A stretch of DNA of 64,000 bases from Thermaurantiacus tibetensis (GCF_015354055.1 NZ_JACHTM010000001.1:434001-498000), one strand, 5' to 3'; numbered from the stretch's first letter, positions 37,400 through 46,035 are shown. Notes: a model not told the origin generated them from the letters alone. Program-made: numbers and translations.

Positions 37400-37948
37400 T
37401 TGCGGTTGCTGAGCCTGCTGCGCCATGCGAAGTCGAGCTGGGATGACCCGGTGCAGCGGGACTTCGACCGGCCGCTCAATGCCCGCGGCCGCCGGGCGGC
37501 CGTGCGCATGGGCCAGTATCTGCGCGACGAGGGCCTTCACTTCGATGCCGTGATCGCCTCGCCCGCAGTCCGGGTGCTCGAGACGCTCGAGGGCGTGGAG
37601 GAGGGGCTCGGCCGGAGCCTTGGGGCAACCCACGACCGGCGCATCTACATGGCCTCGGCGGCAAGCCTGCTCGATCTCGTCCAGGGAGCCCACGACGTGC
37701 CGCACCTGCTGCTCGTGGGCCACAACCCGGGGCTCGAGGATCTGGTGCTGCTGCTGACCCCCGACGACGCGAGCCCGCTCCGCGCCGCGGTTGCCGAGAA
37801 ATATCCCACGGCCGCGCTTGCCACCCTTGCCTTCGCGGTCGATTCGCTTGCGGCAGTCCGTGAAGGGCAGGGGCACCTGACCCGCTTCACTCGGCCCCGC
37901 GACCTTGACCCGTCGCTTGGGCCCGATGCCCGAGAGGAGGCGCGATGA
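37400..37948 (+). CDS. SixA-like phosphohistidine phosphatase
   Basis: A 182-residue histidine phosphatase superfamily protein. The phospho-accepting histidine is in LLRHAKSSW (residues 6-14), with the second conserved His in VGHNPGLEDL. This resembles SixA, which dephosphorylates phosphohistidine in signalling or PTS proteins; the C-terminus is longer than E. coli SixA. The start is a TTG seven bases after the helicase stop, giving MRLLSLLRHAKS, the expected N-terminus; GGAGG lies about 12 bases before it. Its stop overlaps the next start. Confidence 0.85.
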   Translation: MRLLSLLRHAKSSWDDPVQRDFDRPLNARGRRAAVRMGQYLRDEGLHFDAVIASPAVRVLETLEGVEEGLGRSLGATHDRRIYMASAASLLDLVQGAHDVPHLLLVGHNPGLEDLVLLLTPDDASPLRAAVAEKYPTAALATLAFAVDSLAAVREGQGHLTRFTRPRDLDPSLGPDAREEAR

Positions 37949-38562
37949 GGACAGCCATGACGAAGGGCGGGGCTCTGCGGGCGGCTGCAGCGGGGGCGCT
38001 CCTTCTCGCCGGCGGACTTGCGGCGGCCGCGCCGCCGAAGGCCGAAGGTCCGCGCGCGGCCGGTGTCGAGGTGCCCGCCGAGCGCGTGCCGACCGACATC
38101 CGCCGCCTCACCATCCTCGTGCGCGACATGGACCGGAGCCTTGCCTTCTGGCGCGACGTGCTCGGCCTTCGCGTGAACTACGATGCGCGAATCCGCGTCT
38201 CGGGCGTGGCGCTTCCGGCCGGCGTGCCCGGCAACGAGACCCGGCTTGTGCTCCTCAACGGCAACGACCCCTGGATCGGCTGGATCGGCCTCATGCAGTT
38301 CACCGACCCGCCGCTGCCCGACGCAGGGGCTCCGTATCCCACCCGGCTGGGCGCGGGCGGCCACGTGCTCGTCGTGAACGTGGACGATGCGGCAAAGCGC
38401 TGCGCCATGGCGAAGGCGCTCCCCGGCGTCACCATGACGGCGGAACCACGCCTCCAGGTCTACGAAGGGCGCAACGGCGGCCCGCCCATCCGGGTGATGG
38501 GCTGCAACGTCTTCGACCCCGACGGCACGTTCGTCGAGATCAACCAGATCCTCGCCGACTGA
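37945..38562 (+). CDS. Exported VOC (glyoxalase-like) protein
   Basis: A 205-residue vicinal-oxygen-chelate fold protein with a signal peptide (about 1-29, cut near LAAAA). The VOC domain starts RRLTILVRDMDRSLAFWRDV and ends GCNVFDPDGTFVEINQI, with the terminal Glu as a likely metal ligand. Most VOC enzymes are cytoplasmic, so export is unusual. The substrate cannot be deduced. It is coupled to the SixA-like gene (ATGA). Confidence 0.82.
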   Translation: MRTAMTKGGALRAAAAGALLLAGGLAAAAPPKAEGPRAAGVEVPAERVPTDIRRLTILVRDMDRSLAFWRDVLGLRVNYDARIRVSGVALPAGVPGNETRLVLLNGNDPWIGWIGLMQFTDPPLPDAGAPYPTRLGAGGHVLVVNVDDAAKRCAMAKALPGVTMTAEPRLQVYEGRNGGPPIRVMGCNVFDPDGTFVEINQILAD

Positions 38563-38603
38563 GGCGGCTGGGACTTCGCCCGGGGATGTCCTAGGGGCTC
38601 CGC

Positions 38604-39629
38604 GTGGTTCCGCTCCGTCTCACGGTCGACCGCGCCGCGCTCGCGCGCAACTGGCGCTGGTTCCGCGACCGCGCCGGCGTGCCCGCGGCAGCGGCAGTCA
38701 AGGCCGACGGCTACGGCCTCGGCGCGCGCCTCGTCGTCGATGCGCTGTTCGCGGCCGGCGCGCGGAGCTTCCTCGTCTCGACCTTTGCCGAGGCCGCCGC
38801 CCTCGGCCCGCCCGGCGAGGGCGCCGACGTCGTCGTCCTTCACGGCTTCGCGGCCGAGGAAGCCCCCCTTGCAGCAAGCCTCCCCTGGGCACGACCGGTC
38901 CTCAACACCGGCCGGCAGGTCCGGGCCTGGGCGTCTGCCTTCCCCGGGCGGCCGGCCGACCTCATGGTCGAGACCGGCATGAACCGCCTTGGCCTGGCCC
39001 CTGCCGACGCCGCCTCCGCGCTCGTGGCCGTTCCGGTCGAGACGGTCCATAGCCACCTCGCGACTGCCGATGAACCCGCGAACCCCATGGCCGAGGCGCA
39101 GCTCGCCCGCTTCCGGGAGATTGCCGCCGCCTGCCCGGGGCCCCGCTTCAGCATCGCCAACTCGGCCGCCGTCTGCCGCGGCCCGGCGTTTGCGCTCGAC
39201 CTCGTGCGGCCGGGCCTCGGGCTCTACGGCGGCGTGCCCCACCCGGCCGCGGACGTGGTACCGGTCGTCACCCTCGCCGCGCGCGTCCTCCAGGTAAAGC
39301 CGCTCGCCCAGGGCGACCCGGTCGGCTACGGCGCTGCCTGGCGCGCGCCCGGCCCGGCCAGGGTCGCGACGGTCAACCTCGGCTATGCCGACGGCATCTT
39401 CCGCGCGCTCGGCCCCGCGCTCCTGTTCCGCGCCGGGGACCGGCGCTGCCCGGCGGTCGGCCGGGTCTCGATGGACATGCTGGCCGTCGACGTGACGGGC
39501 ACGGACGTCGCCGAGGGCGACTGGCTCGAACTGGGGTTCGACGTGCCCCGGCTTGCCGCCGTCTCCGGGCTCTCGCAGTATGAGCTCCTCGTCTCGCTCG
39601 GCCGACGCTTCGAGAGGGTGGCGGCATGA
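38604..39629 (+). CDS. alr: Alanine racemase
   Basis: A 341-residue PLP enzyme supplying D-alanine for peptidoglycan. The cofactor lysine lies in AVKADGYGLG near residue 33, the phosphate-binding segment includes SIANSAAV, and the second catalytic region has GYGAAW and GRVSMDMLAVDV. The GTG start at 38604 has AGGGG about eight bases upstream. mlaE starts within its stop (ATGA). Slightly shorter than the 360-370 usual, mainly in the C-terminal domain. Confidence 0.94.
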   Translation: MVPLRLTVDRAALARNWRWFRDRAGVPAAAAVKADGYGLGARLVVDALFAAGARSFLVSTFAEAAALGPPGEGADVVVLHGFAAEEAPLAASLPWARPVLNTGRQVRAWASAFPGRPADLMVETGMNRLGLAPADAASALVAVPVETVHSHLATADEPANPMAEAQLARFREIAAACPGPRFSIANSAAVCRGPAFALDLVRPGLGLYGGVPHPAADVVPVVTLAARVLQVKPLAQGDPVGYGAAWRAPGPARVATVNLGYADGIFRALGPALLFRAGDRRCPAVGRVSMDMLAVDVTGTDVAEGDWLELGFDVPRLAAVSGLSQYELLVSLGRRFERVAA

Positions 39630-40411
39630 GGCTTGCAGCGCGCGCACTGGTGACCCTGGGTGCCTTCGTGCTCCAGGGGCTTGCCGCGCTCGGCGGCATG
39701 GCGCTGTTCGCGGCAACGGCGCTCGGCCGTGCCGTGCGCCCGCCCTGGTACCCGGCGCGGCTCCTCGAGCAGATGGCCCTCGTCGGCTGGTTCTCGCTGC
39801 CGGTCGTGGGGCTCACCGCGCTCTTCACCGGCGCGGCGCTTGCCCAGCAGGTGTTCGTGGGCGGCAGCCGCTTCAACGCCGAGTCGACCGTGCCGGCCAT
39901 CACCGTGATTGCCGTGGTGCGCGAGCTCGGGCCGGTGCTGGCCGGGCTCATGGTTGCCGGACGTGTCTCCTCGGCGATGGCGGCCGAGATCGCGACCATG
40001 CGCGTGACCGAGCAGCTCGACGCCCTCGTCACCCTGCGGACCGACCCGTTCCGCTACCTCATCGCCCCCCGGCTCGTTGCCGCCACGCTCGTGCTGCCGC
40101 TTCTCGTCATTGTCGCCAACGCGATCGGCGTGCTCGGCGGCTACCTCATCGCCACCACCCGCCTCGGCTTCAACGGCGCGACCTACCTCGTCACCACCGC
40201 CCGCTACCTCGAGTGGGAGGACGTGCGCTCGTCGCTCGTGAAGGCGGCCGTCTTCGGCTTCATCCTGGCGCTTGCCGGCTGCTACAACGGCTTCCGCTCG
40301 ACCGGCGGGGCTGCCGGCGTGGGCCGCGCCACCACCAACGCCGTCGTCGTCGCCTTCATCCTCATCCTGCTCGCCAACCTCGTCATCACCGTGCTGGTCT
40401 TCGGGCAATGA
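39626..40411 (+). CDS. mlaE: MlaE-family ABC permease
   Basis: A 261-residue inner-membrane permease of the MlaE family, which in the MlaFEDB complex moves phospholipids between membranes. About five helices; the signature VIAVVRELGPVLAGLMVAGR and AAEIATMRVTEQLDAL are clear. It is coupled to alr upstream and to the ATPase gene downstream (ATGA). No mlaD (MCE) gene is adjacent in this window, so the substrate-binding part must lie elsewhere or the system differs. Confidence 0.92.
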   Translation: MRLAARALVTLGAFVLQGLAALGGMALFAATALGRAVRPPWYPARLLEQMALVGWFSLPVVGLTALFTGAALAQQVFVGGSRFNAESTVPAITVIAVVRELGPVLAGLMVAGRVSSAMAAEIATMRVTEQLDALVTLRTDPFRYLIAPRLVAATLVLPLLVIVANAIGVLGGYLIATTRLGFNGATYLVTTARYLEWEDVRSSLVKAAVFGFILALAGCYNGFRSTGGAAGVGRATTNAVVVAFILILLANLVITVLVFGQ

Positions 40412-41181
40412 CCACGCCGCGGCTTGCGCTCCGGGGCTTGAGGAAGGCGTTCGGCCGGCGGGAGGTCCTCGCGGGCGTCGATCTCGACGTGCGGGCCGGC
40501 GAATCGCTCGTGGTCATCGGCGCCTCCGGCACGGGGAAGTCCGTTCTCCTCAAGTGCATCCTCGGGCTGCTGCGGCCCGATTCCGGCTCGATCCGGCTCG
40601 ACGGCGAGGAGCTCGTGGGCCTTTCGGGCCCCCGGCTGGAGGCGGCGCGCGCCCGCATCGGCATGCTGTTCCAGGGGAGCGCCCTCTTCGACTCGCTCCC
40701 GGTCTGGCGGAACGTCACCTTCGCCCTCACCTCCGGTCGCTCGGTGCGCGGCCGCGAGATGAAGGCCCGCGCGATCGCCGAGCTGGCGCGGGTGGGGCTC
40801 GCCCCGGAAGTCGCCGACCTGCGGCCGGCGGCGCTCTCGGGCGGCATGCAGAAGCGGGTGGCCCTGGCCCGCGCCATCTGCGCCCGGCCGGACATCCTCT
40901 TCTTCGACGAGCCGACGACCGGGCTTGACCCGGTGATGGCCGGCCAGATCGACCGGCTGATCCGCGAACAGGTCTCGGCCCTTGGCGCGACGGCGCTCTC
41001 GATCACCCACGACCTCGAGTCCGTCCGCCGCGTGGCGGACCGGGTGGCGATGCTCGCCGGCGGCAGGATCGTGTGGGAAGGGCCGGTCGGGGTGCTCGAT
41101 TGCTCGGGCCATCCGCTGGTCGAGCGGTTCGTGCGCGGTCGCGCCGGCGACTCGCCGGTCGGCGCGGAGGCGCCGGCCTGA
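40408..41181 (+). CDS. mlaF: MlaF-family ABC transporter ATPase
   Basis: A 257-residue ATPase partner of MlaE. Walker A GASGTGKSVLLK, Q-loop LFQGSALF, signature LSGGMQKRVALARA and Walker B ILFFDEPTTGLDP are intact. The C-terminus ends in an acidic/Ala tail (GDSPVGAEAPA). Start overlaps the mlaE stop (ATGA). The 385-base gap that follows separates it from the Atm1-like gene on the other strand. Confidence 0.94.
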   Translation: MTTPRLALRGLRKAFGRREVLAGVDLDVRAGESLVVIGASGTGKSVLLKCILGLLRPDSGSIRLDGEELVGLSGPRLEAARARIGMLFQGSALFDSLPVWRNVTFALTSGRSVRGREMKARAIAELARVGLAPEVADLRPAALSGGMQKRVALARAICARPDILFFDEPTTGLDPVMAGQIDRLIREQVSALGATALSITHDLESVRRVADRVAMLAGGRIVWEGPVGVLDCSGHPLVERFVRGRAGDSPVGAEAPA

Positions 41182-41217
41182 CCCGGCAGCGTTAATCAAC
41201 GCTTCGACTTCAAGGGG

Positions 41218-41246
41218 TTGAAGCCGATGCTGCGCCGTGTCATAAC
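41218..41246 (+). promoter_or_regulatory. Sigma-70-like promoter for the small ORF
   Basis: TTGAAG (41218-41223) and CATAAC (41241-41246), each four of six to consensus, are separated by exactly 17 bases. Initiation would fall near 41253, giving a leader of about 68 bases to the ORF at 41321. The -35 is part of a hairpin arm. Confidence 0.4.
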
Positions 41247-41320
41247 CTCGCCAAGGTCGCATGATAACGGACAGCTGGTTGAGCGGAGGGTCTTCCCCCT
41301 CCGCGAGCGAAGGGTCGGTC

Positions 41321-41413
41321 ATGTCGGTTCATGTGGGCTGGAAGCCGATCGTGGTGTCGGTCGCCGTCGGGTTCGCCGCGGGCTTTTTCCTCGTCTGGAA
41401 TGCCATTCTCTGA
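41321..41413 (+). CDS. 30-residue single-span membrane protein
   Basis: A 30-codon ORF with an AAGGG ribosome site six bases before the ATG. The product has a short polar N-terminus (MSVHVGWKP) and one hydrophobic span, about residues 9-28, with small residues (Val, Gly, Ala, Phe) typical of a membrane helix. It has its own promoter-like sequence and lies in an otherwise empty gap. No function can be assigned. Such tiny membrane proteins often modulate transporters or oxidases. Coding status is inferred from the ribosome site and composition only. Confidence 0.45.
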   Translation: MSVHVGWKPIVVSVAVGFAAGFFLVWNAIL

Positions 41414-41566
41414 CGGAGGGGCGGCCACAGGCCGGCTCTCGGACCGCGGGATGCCCGCGGACCGGCGCCGGAGCCGCCGGAACGGCGGAGCCATGAGCGA
41501 CTGCCGTGGCGGGCGTCCTGCGGGAAAGGCTGCCGGGGTGGGGCGCTTCAGGGGAGCGCGCGCCCG

Positions 41567-43390
41567 TCAGCCTACCGCCTGCGCTTCCACTGCCTGGAGG
41601 TCCCACATCGCCCGGTAGATCCCGTCCCGCGCGATGAGCTCCGCGTGGGTCCCTTCCTCGACGATCCGCCCGTCCTCCATCACGAGGATCCGGTCGGCAT
41701 CCACCACGGTCGACAGCCGGTGGGCGATCACCAGCGTCGTTCGCCCGGCACCCGCTGCCACGAGCGCCTCGCCAATCTCCGCCTCGGTCGCGCTGTCGAG
41801 CGCGCTCGTGGCCTCGTCGAGCACCAGGATCGGCGGGTCCTTGAGGACCGCCCGCGCGATCGCCACCCGCTGCTTCTCCCCGCCCGAAAGCTTGAGGCCC
41901 CGCTCCCCCACGCGAGTCGCAAGACCCTCGGGCAGGCGAGCGACCAGCGCGTCGAGCCGGGCGATGCGAATGGCCGCGCGGATCTCCGCCTCGCTTGCCC
42001 CCTCCCGGCCGTAGGCGATGTTCCAGAGGAGCGTGTCGTTGAAGAGCACGGCATCCTGAGGAACGATGCCGATTGCCCGCCGAAGCGACTCCTGCGTGAC
42101 CCAGCGGATGTCCTGGCCGTCGATGCGGATGGCCCCCGCCGTCACGTCGTAGAAGCGGAACAGCAGCCGTGCGAGCGTGGATTTCCCCGCGCCCGAAGGC
42201 CCGACGATCGCGATCCGGCTGCCCGGCGGCGCCCTGAACGAAACCCCCTTCAGGATCTCCCGCGCCGGGTCATAGGCAAAGCGCACGGCATCGAAGACCA
42301 GCTCGCCCCGGGTGACGACCAGCGGCCGCGCGCCAGGCGCATCGACGATCTCGGCGGGCGTGTCGAGGAGCTTGAACATGGCGCCCATGTCCACGAGCCC
42401 CTGCTTCACTTCGCGGTAGACCATCCCGAGGATGTCGAGGGGGCGGAACAGCTGCAGGAGGAGCGCCTGCACGAGGATGACGTCGCCGGCGGTGAAGCGG
42501 CCGTCGCGCCAGCCGAGCACGGTCCAGGCCATGGCGCCGCCCAGCATGAGGCTGGTGATGAGCGCCTGGCCGATGTTGAGCACGGCCAGCGAATTCTCGG
42601 TCCTGAGCGCGGCCTCGGCGTAGGCCCGGCTCACCTTCGCATAGGCCGCGGCCTCCCGCGCCTCGGCGTTGAAGTACTTGACCGTCTCGAAGTTGAGGAG
42701 GCTGTCGACCGCCCGCGCCGAGGTCTCGCTGTCGAGCTCGACCGAGCGGCGCCGGAGCGCCGTGCGCCACGCCGTCACCCGCCAGGTGAAGAGGGCATAG
42801 ACCGCGACCATGGCAAGCGTGGCAAGCGCAAGACCCGGCCCGATTCTCAAGGCGAAGATGGCGGTCACCGCCACAAGCTCGATGATGACCGGCGCCAGGC
42901 TGAACAGCAGGAGGTAGAGCATGGTGTCGATCGACTTGGTGCCGCGCTCGATCACCTTGGCGAGCGAGCCCGTGCGCCGCTCCAGGTGGAAGCGGAGCGA
43001 CAGCGCATGGAGATGGCGGAAGACCTCGAGCGCGAGCGCGAGCCAGGCCTGCTGCCCGACGCGCTCGAAGACGACGTTGCGCAGGTTGTCGAACGCGGTC
43101 GCCCCGAGGCGTGCCAGCGCATAGGCCGCAACCATACCGAGCACGAGCGCGGCAGCCTCGTCCCGCGCCTTCTCGGCGCTGCCCATGCCGTCGACGATGG
43201 CCTTGAGCGCGAAGGGCATGGCGAGGAGCACGGCCTTCGCCGCGAGCACGAGCACGAGCGCGACGACAACGCGCGCCTTCAGATCCGGCCGGCCGGCCGG
43301 CCAGAGATAGGGCAGGAACCGCCGGATGGTGCGGAGGTCGGCGTCGCCCGCGCCGGCCTCGGGCAGCGGCGCCGCGTGCGGAGGGCTCAT
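41567..43390 (-). CDS. Atm1-type ABC exporter
   Basis: A 607-residue half-transporter with a six-helix membrane domain followed by an ATPase domain. The membrane domain carries the Atm1/HMT1 marks LERRTGSLAKVIERGT and VDSLLNFETVKYFNAE, placing it with the exporters of glutathione-linked sulfur, Fe-S precursors or heavy metals. Walker A VGPSGAGKSTLARL, signature LSGGEKQRVAIARA and Walker B ILVLDEATSALD are intact. It should work as a homodimer in the inner membrane. It is divergent from the MBL hydrolase gene, with 68 bases between. Confidence 0.92.
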   Translation of the reverse strand: MSPPHAAPLPEAGAGDADLRTIRRFLPYLWPAGRPDLKARVVVALVLVLAAKAVLLAMPFALKAIVDGMGSAEKARDEAAALVLGMVAAYALARLGATAFDNLRNVVFERVGQQAWLALALEVFRHLHALSLRFHLERRTGSLAKVIERGTKSIDTMLYLLLFSLAPVIIELVAVTAIFALRIGPGLALATLAMVAVYALFTWRVTAWRTALRRRSVELDSETSARAVDSLLNFETVKYFNAEAREAAAYAKVSRAYAEAALRTENSLAVLNIGQALITSLMLGGAMAWTVLGWRDGRFTAGDVILVQALLLQLFRPLDILGMVYREVKQGLVDMGAMFKLLDTPAEIVDAPGARPLVVTRGELVFDAVRFAYDPAREILKGVSFRAPPGSRIAIVGPSGAGKSTLARLLFRFYDVTAGAIRIDGQDIRWVTQESLRRAIGIVPQDAVLFNDTLLWNIAYGREGASEAEIRAAIRIARLDALVARLPEGLATRVGERGLKLSGGEKQRVAIARAVLKDPPILVLDEATSALDSATEAEIGEALVAAGAGRTTLVIAHRLSTVVDADRILVMEDGRIVEEGTHAELIARDGIYRAMWDLQAVEAQAVG

Positions 43391-43458
43391 GCCTCCTCCA
43401 TGCCCGAGCGCGCCGCGCGCGAAAAGGCGGGGTGGACGCGCGCGCTGCGTGACCCCAC

Positions 43459-44124
43459 ATGACGTCCATGTCGAAGCCGCCGCTCCAGGCCGTCATCATC
43501 CCCGTGACACCGCTCCAGCAGAACGCCACGCTCCTCTGGTGCACGGAGACCATGCGGGGCGCCTTCACCGACCCGGGCGGCGATCTCGACCGGCTGCTTG
43601 CGGTGGCGCAGGAGAAGGGCGTCACCATCGAGAAGCTGCTCGTCACCCACGGCCACATCGACCACTGCGGCCAGACCGGCGTGCTCGCCCGCCGGCTTGG
43701 CGTCCCCATCGAGGGCCCGCACCCCGACGACCGGTTCTGGATCGAGATGAACCCCATGGTGGGCGCCCAGTATGGCGTGCCCGGCGCCGAGGCCTTCGAG
43801 CCCGACCGCTGGCTCTTCGACGGCGACCGCGTGACCGTCGGCAACCTCGTGCTCGACGTCTACCACTGCCCCGGCCACACGCCGGGCCATGTCGTCTTCC
43901 ACCACGCGCCCTCGAAGCTGGCGATCGTCGGTGACGTGCTGTTCCAGGGCTCGGTCGGCCGGACCGACTTTCCGAAGGGGGACTTCGCCACGCTCGTCCG
44001 CAGCATCACGGAGAAGCTCTGGCCGCTGGGGAACGACACGGTCTTCGTGCCTGGCCACGGGCCGGTGTCCACCTTCGGCCGCGAGCGGCAGTCGAACCCC
44101 TTCGTGGGAGACGCCGTCCTCTAG
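43459..44124 (+). CDS. MBL-fold hydrolase, glyoxalase II-like
   Basis: A 221-residue metallo-beta-lactamase fold protein close to YcbL-type glyoxalase II. The zinc motif THGHIDHCGQ lies near residue 63-72, then HCPGHTPGHVVF, a GDVLFQGSVGRTDFP segment and the final PGHGP. It would hydrolyse a thioester such as S-lactoylglutathione; other thioester substrates are possible. Its stop and the stop of the convergent PEP-CTERM gene share one CTAG (44121-44124). Confidence 0.9.
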   Translation: MTSMSKPPLQAVIIPVTPLQQNATLLWCTETMRGAFTDPGGDLDRLLAVAQEKGVTIEKLLVTHGHIDHCGQTGVLARRLGVPIEGPHPDDRFWIEMNPMVGAQYGVPGAEAFEPDRWLFDGDRVTVGNLVLDVYHCPGHTPGHVVFHHAPSKLAIVGDVLFQGSVGRTDFPKGDFATLVRSITEKLWPLGNDTVFVPGHGPVSTFGRERQSNPFVGDAVL

Positions 44125-44879
44125 GCCGGCACCCGCCGGGCGCGCCGCAGCGTGCCGCCGGTGAGACCGAAGCCGGCCAGCATCAGCGCCCAGGTCGCGG
44201 GCTCGGGCACGGCAGGCAGCGGGCTTCCGGGCGCCACCTCATAGTAGCGCCAGCTCAAGGTGAAGGTCGCGTCCCAGGCGGTGTTCCGGGTGGCGACGAA
44301 GTTCGGGCGCGGCGGCGTGGCCCAGACGAACTGTGCCTCCGCGTCGGTCGCAAGGGCGACGGTCAGCCCGTCGAAATCGGTTCGCCCGTAACTTCGGGTC
44401 ACGTCGAAGGCGAAGTCCCATCGCCCGCGCGCCTCCGAGAGCTGGAGGCAGACCGGGCCCTCCGTCCTGCAGATCAGGGGACTGCGGTAGAAGCCGTCCC
44501 TCAGCGCCAGCAGATCATCGCCCTGATAGGCGGCGAAGGACAGGAACCGCTCGCTGATCCCGGCGAGCCCGATGCCGCCCGATACGCCGACCGAGACGAG
44601 GTCCCGGTAGTCGAGGCTTACGGCAAGCGTCGCCTCGAGCAGCTCGCCGGTCAGGAAATCGAACGGCGCGAACGGGAGGAGGGTGGCGAAGAAATCGGAC
44701 AGGTCGACGAACGCGAACCTGTCCTCGCTTGAGTCGAACGCCGAATTGTCGGCCACACCCGCGTAGCGATGGCTGAGCGACAGAACCTGGCTCCCCTCGA
44801 GCACCCGGTTGCCCCAGGCGGCCTCCGGCGACGCCATGACCAGCACTGCCCCGAGCAGTGCCCGCTTCCCGTGAGACAT
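44121..44879 (-). CDS. PEP-CTERM sorting domain protein
   Basis: A 252-residue exported protein. Residues 1-23 form a signal peptide. The C-terminal 29 residues are a textbook PEP-CTERM sorting tail: VPEPATW, a hydrophobic span, then RRARR. Such proteins are processed by an exosortase and put on the surface or in extracellular matrix. The middle is beta-rich and unlike anything I recognise, with one Cys pair (ICRTEGPVC). ATG at 44879 is preferred over the TTG at 44897 because GGAGGGG lies upstream of the ATG. No exosortase gene is in this window. Confidence 0.85.
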   Translation of the reverse strand: MSHGKRALLGAVLVMASPEAAWGNRVLEGSQVLSLSHRYAGVADNSAFDSSEDRFAFVDLSDFFATLLPFAPFDFLTGELLEATLAVSLDYRDLVSVGVSGGIGLAGISERFLSFAAYQGDDLLALRDGFYRSPLICRTEGPVCLQLSEARGRWDFAFDVTRSYGRTDFDGLTVALATDAEAQFVWATPPRPNFVATRNTAWDATFTLSWRYYEVAPGSPLPAVPEPATWALMLAGFGLTGGTLRRARRVPA

Positions 44880-44976
44880 CGCCCGGAGCCCCTCCAACCG
44901 TGCCAGAGCGACTGTTTACCACGATGGCGGCCGATGCGCTACGGCAGCCAGAGTCGGCCCCGCGCGACGGGGCGGT

Positions 44977-46035
44977 TCAGAACAGCGACAGCTGCCCGGC
45001 CTCCTCCGGCGGGCGGAACAGGTCGGTCCGGAGCGTCCACGCCCGCCGGCCGAGGCCATGAGCCCGGCGCAGCCGCTCGAGCCGGGCAGCCAGCAGCGCG
45101 GCCCAGGGGCCCTCGCCCCGCTGGCGGTGGCCGAAGCGCGGGTCGTTGAGCCGGCCGCCACGCATCGCCCGGATGCCGTTCAGCACCCGCTCGGCCCGGT
45201 CCGGCCGGTGGTGCCGGAGCCAGGCGGCGAACAGCGGCGCCACCTCGTGCGGCAGGCGGATGGGCATGGCCGCCGCCGCCGAGGCGCCGGCTGCGGCAGC
45301 GGCGGCCACGATGGCTTCCAGCTCATGGTCGTTGAGGCCGGGGATCATGGGCGAGGCCGAGACGGCGACGGGCACGCCGGCCTCGGCGAGCGCACGGATG
45401 GCGGCAAGCCGACGGTGCGGTGCTGCCGCCCGCGGCTCCATCGCCCGCGCAAGCGCTGGGTCGAGCGTTGTCACCGAGACCATCACTGCGGCCAGCCCGT
45501 CCTTTGCGAGCGCCGCCAGAAGGGCGAGGTCGTCGAGCACGCGGGCCGACTTGGTGGTGACCGAGACCGGGTGGCGGGCCTCGAGGCAGAGCTCGAGCAC
45601 GGCCCGGGTAATGCGGAACCGCGCCTCGATCGGCTGGTAGGGGTCTGTGTTGGTTCCGAGCGCCAGCGGGGAGGGACGGTAGCCCGGCTTCGCGAAGGCC
45701 TCGCGCAGCAGCGCCGGCCCGTCGGGCTTGGCGAAGAGCCGGCTCTCGAAGTCGAGGCCGGGGGAAAGGCCATGCCAGGCGTGGGTGGGCCGGGCGAAGC
45801 AGTAGATGCAGCCGTGCTCGCAGCCGCGGTAGGCGTTGAAGCTGGCCTCGAACGGAATGTCAGGGCTGTCGTTGCGGGTCATGGCCGTCCGCGGCCGCTC
45901 GACCGTCACCTCGGTGCGCAGCGGGCGCCCCTCTCCGCTTGCCTGCAGCCAGTCGCGGAAGTCGCCGTCTGCCTCCCGCGCGAGGTCGTCGAACCGGGTC
46001 GAGACTGGGTTCTCCGTTGCCCCGCGCCGTGCCAT
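44977..46035 (-). CDS. Radical SAM protein, PA0069/Rv2578c family
   Basis: A 352-residue radical SAM enzyme. The cluster motif is Cys-x3-Cys-x2-Cys in RGCEHGCIYCFARP, around residue 66-74, followed by THAWHGLSPGLDFE and LGTNTDPYQPIE, which mark the PA0069-like family related to spore photoproduct lyase-like proteins. Its reaction is not established. The ATG at 46035 lacks a strong ribosome site. It lies 40 bases after corA in the same direction. Confidence 0.9.
   Translation of the reverse strand: MARRGATENPVSTRFDDLAREADGDFRDWLQASGEGRPLRTEVTVERPRTAMTRNDSPDIPFEASFNAYRGCEHGCIYCFARPTHAWHGLSPGLDFESRLFAKPDGPALLREAFAKPGYRPSPLALGTNTDPYQPIEARFRITRAVLELCLEARHPVSVTTKSARVLDDLALLAALAKDGLAAVMVSVTTLDPALARAMEPRAAAPHRRLAAIRALAEAGVPVAVSASPMIPGLNDHELEAIVAAAAAAGASAAAAMPIRLPHEVAPLFAAWLRHHRPDRAERVLNGIRAMRGGRLNDPRFGHRQRGEGPWAALLAARLERLRRAHGLGRRAWTLRTDLFRPPEEAGQLSLF

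Larger units (their letters stand above)
41182..41566. other. Intergenic region mlaF / ABC exporter
   Basis: This 385-base gap holds a 6-bp hairpin CTTCAA-GGGG-TTGAAG (41208-41223), a promoter-like pair at 41218-41246, and a 30-codon ORF at 41321-41413. Beyond it, 41414-41566 holds a CCGCGGG-ATG-CCCGCGG hairpin but no T-run and nothing else I can name. Confidence 0.6.

Noticed and set aside
41208-41223. Terminator after mlaF
   Set aside because: The CTTCAA-GGGG-TTGAAG hairpin has only a 6-bp AT-containing stem and no T-run on either side; it is better viewed as part of the promoter-like site.
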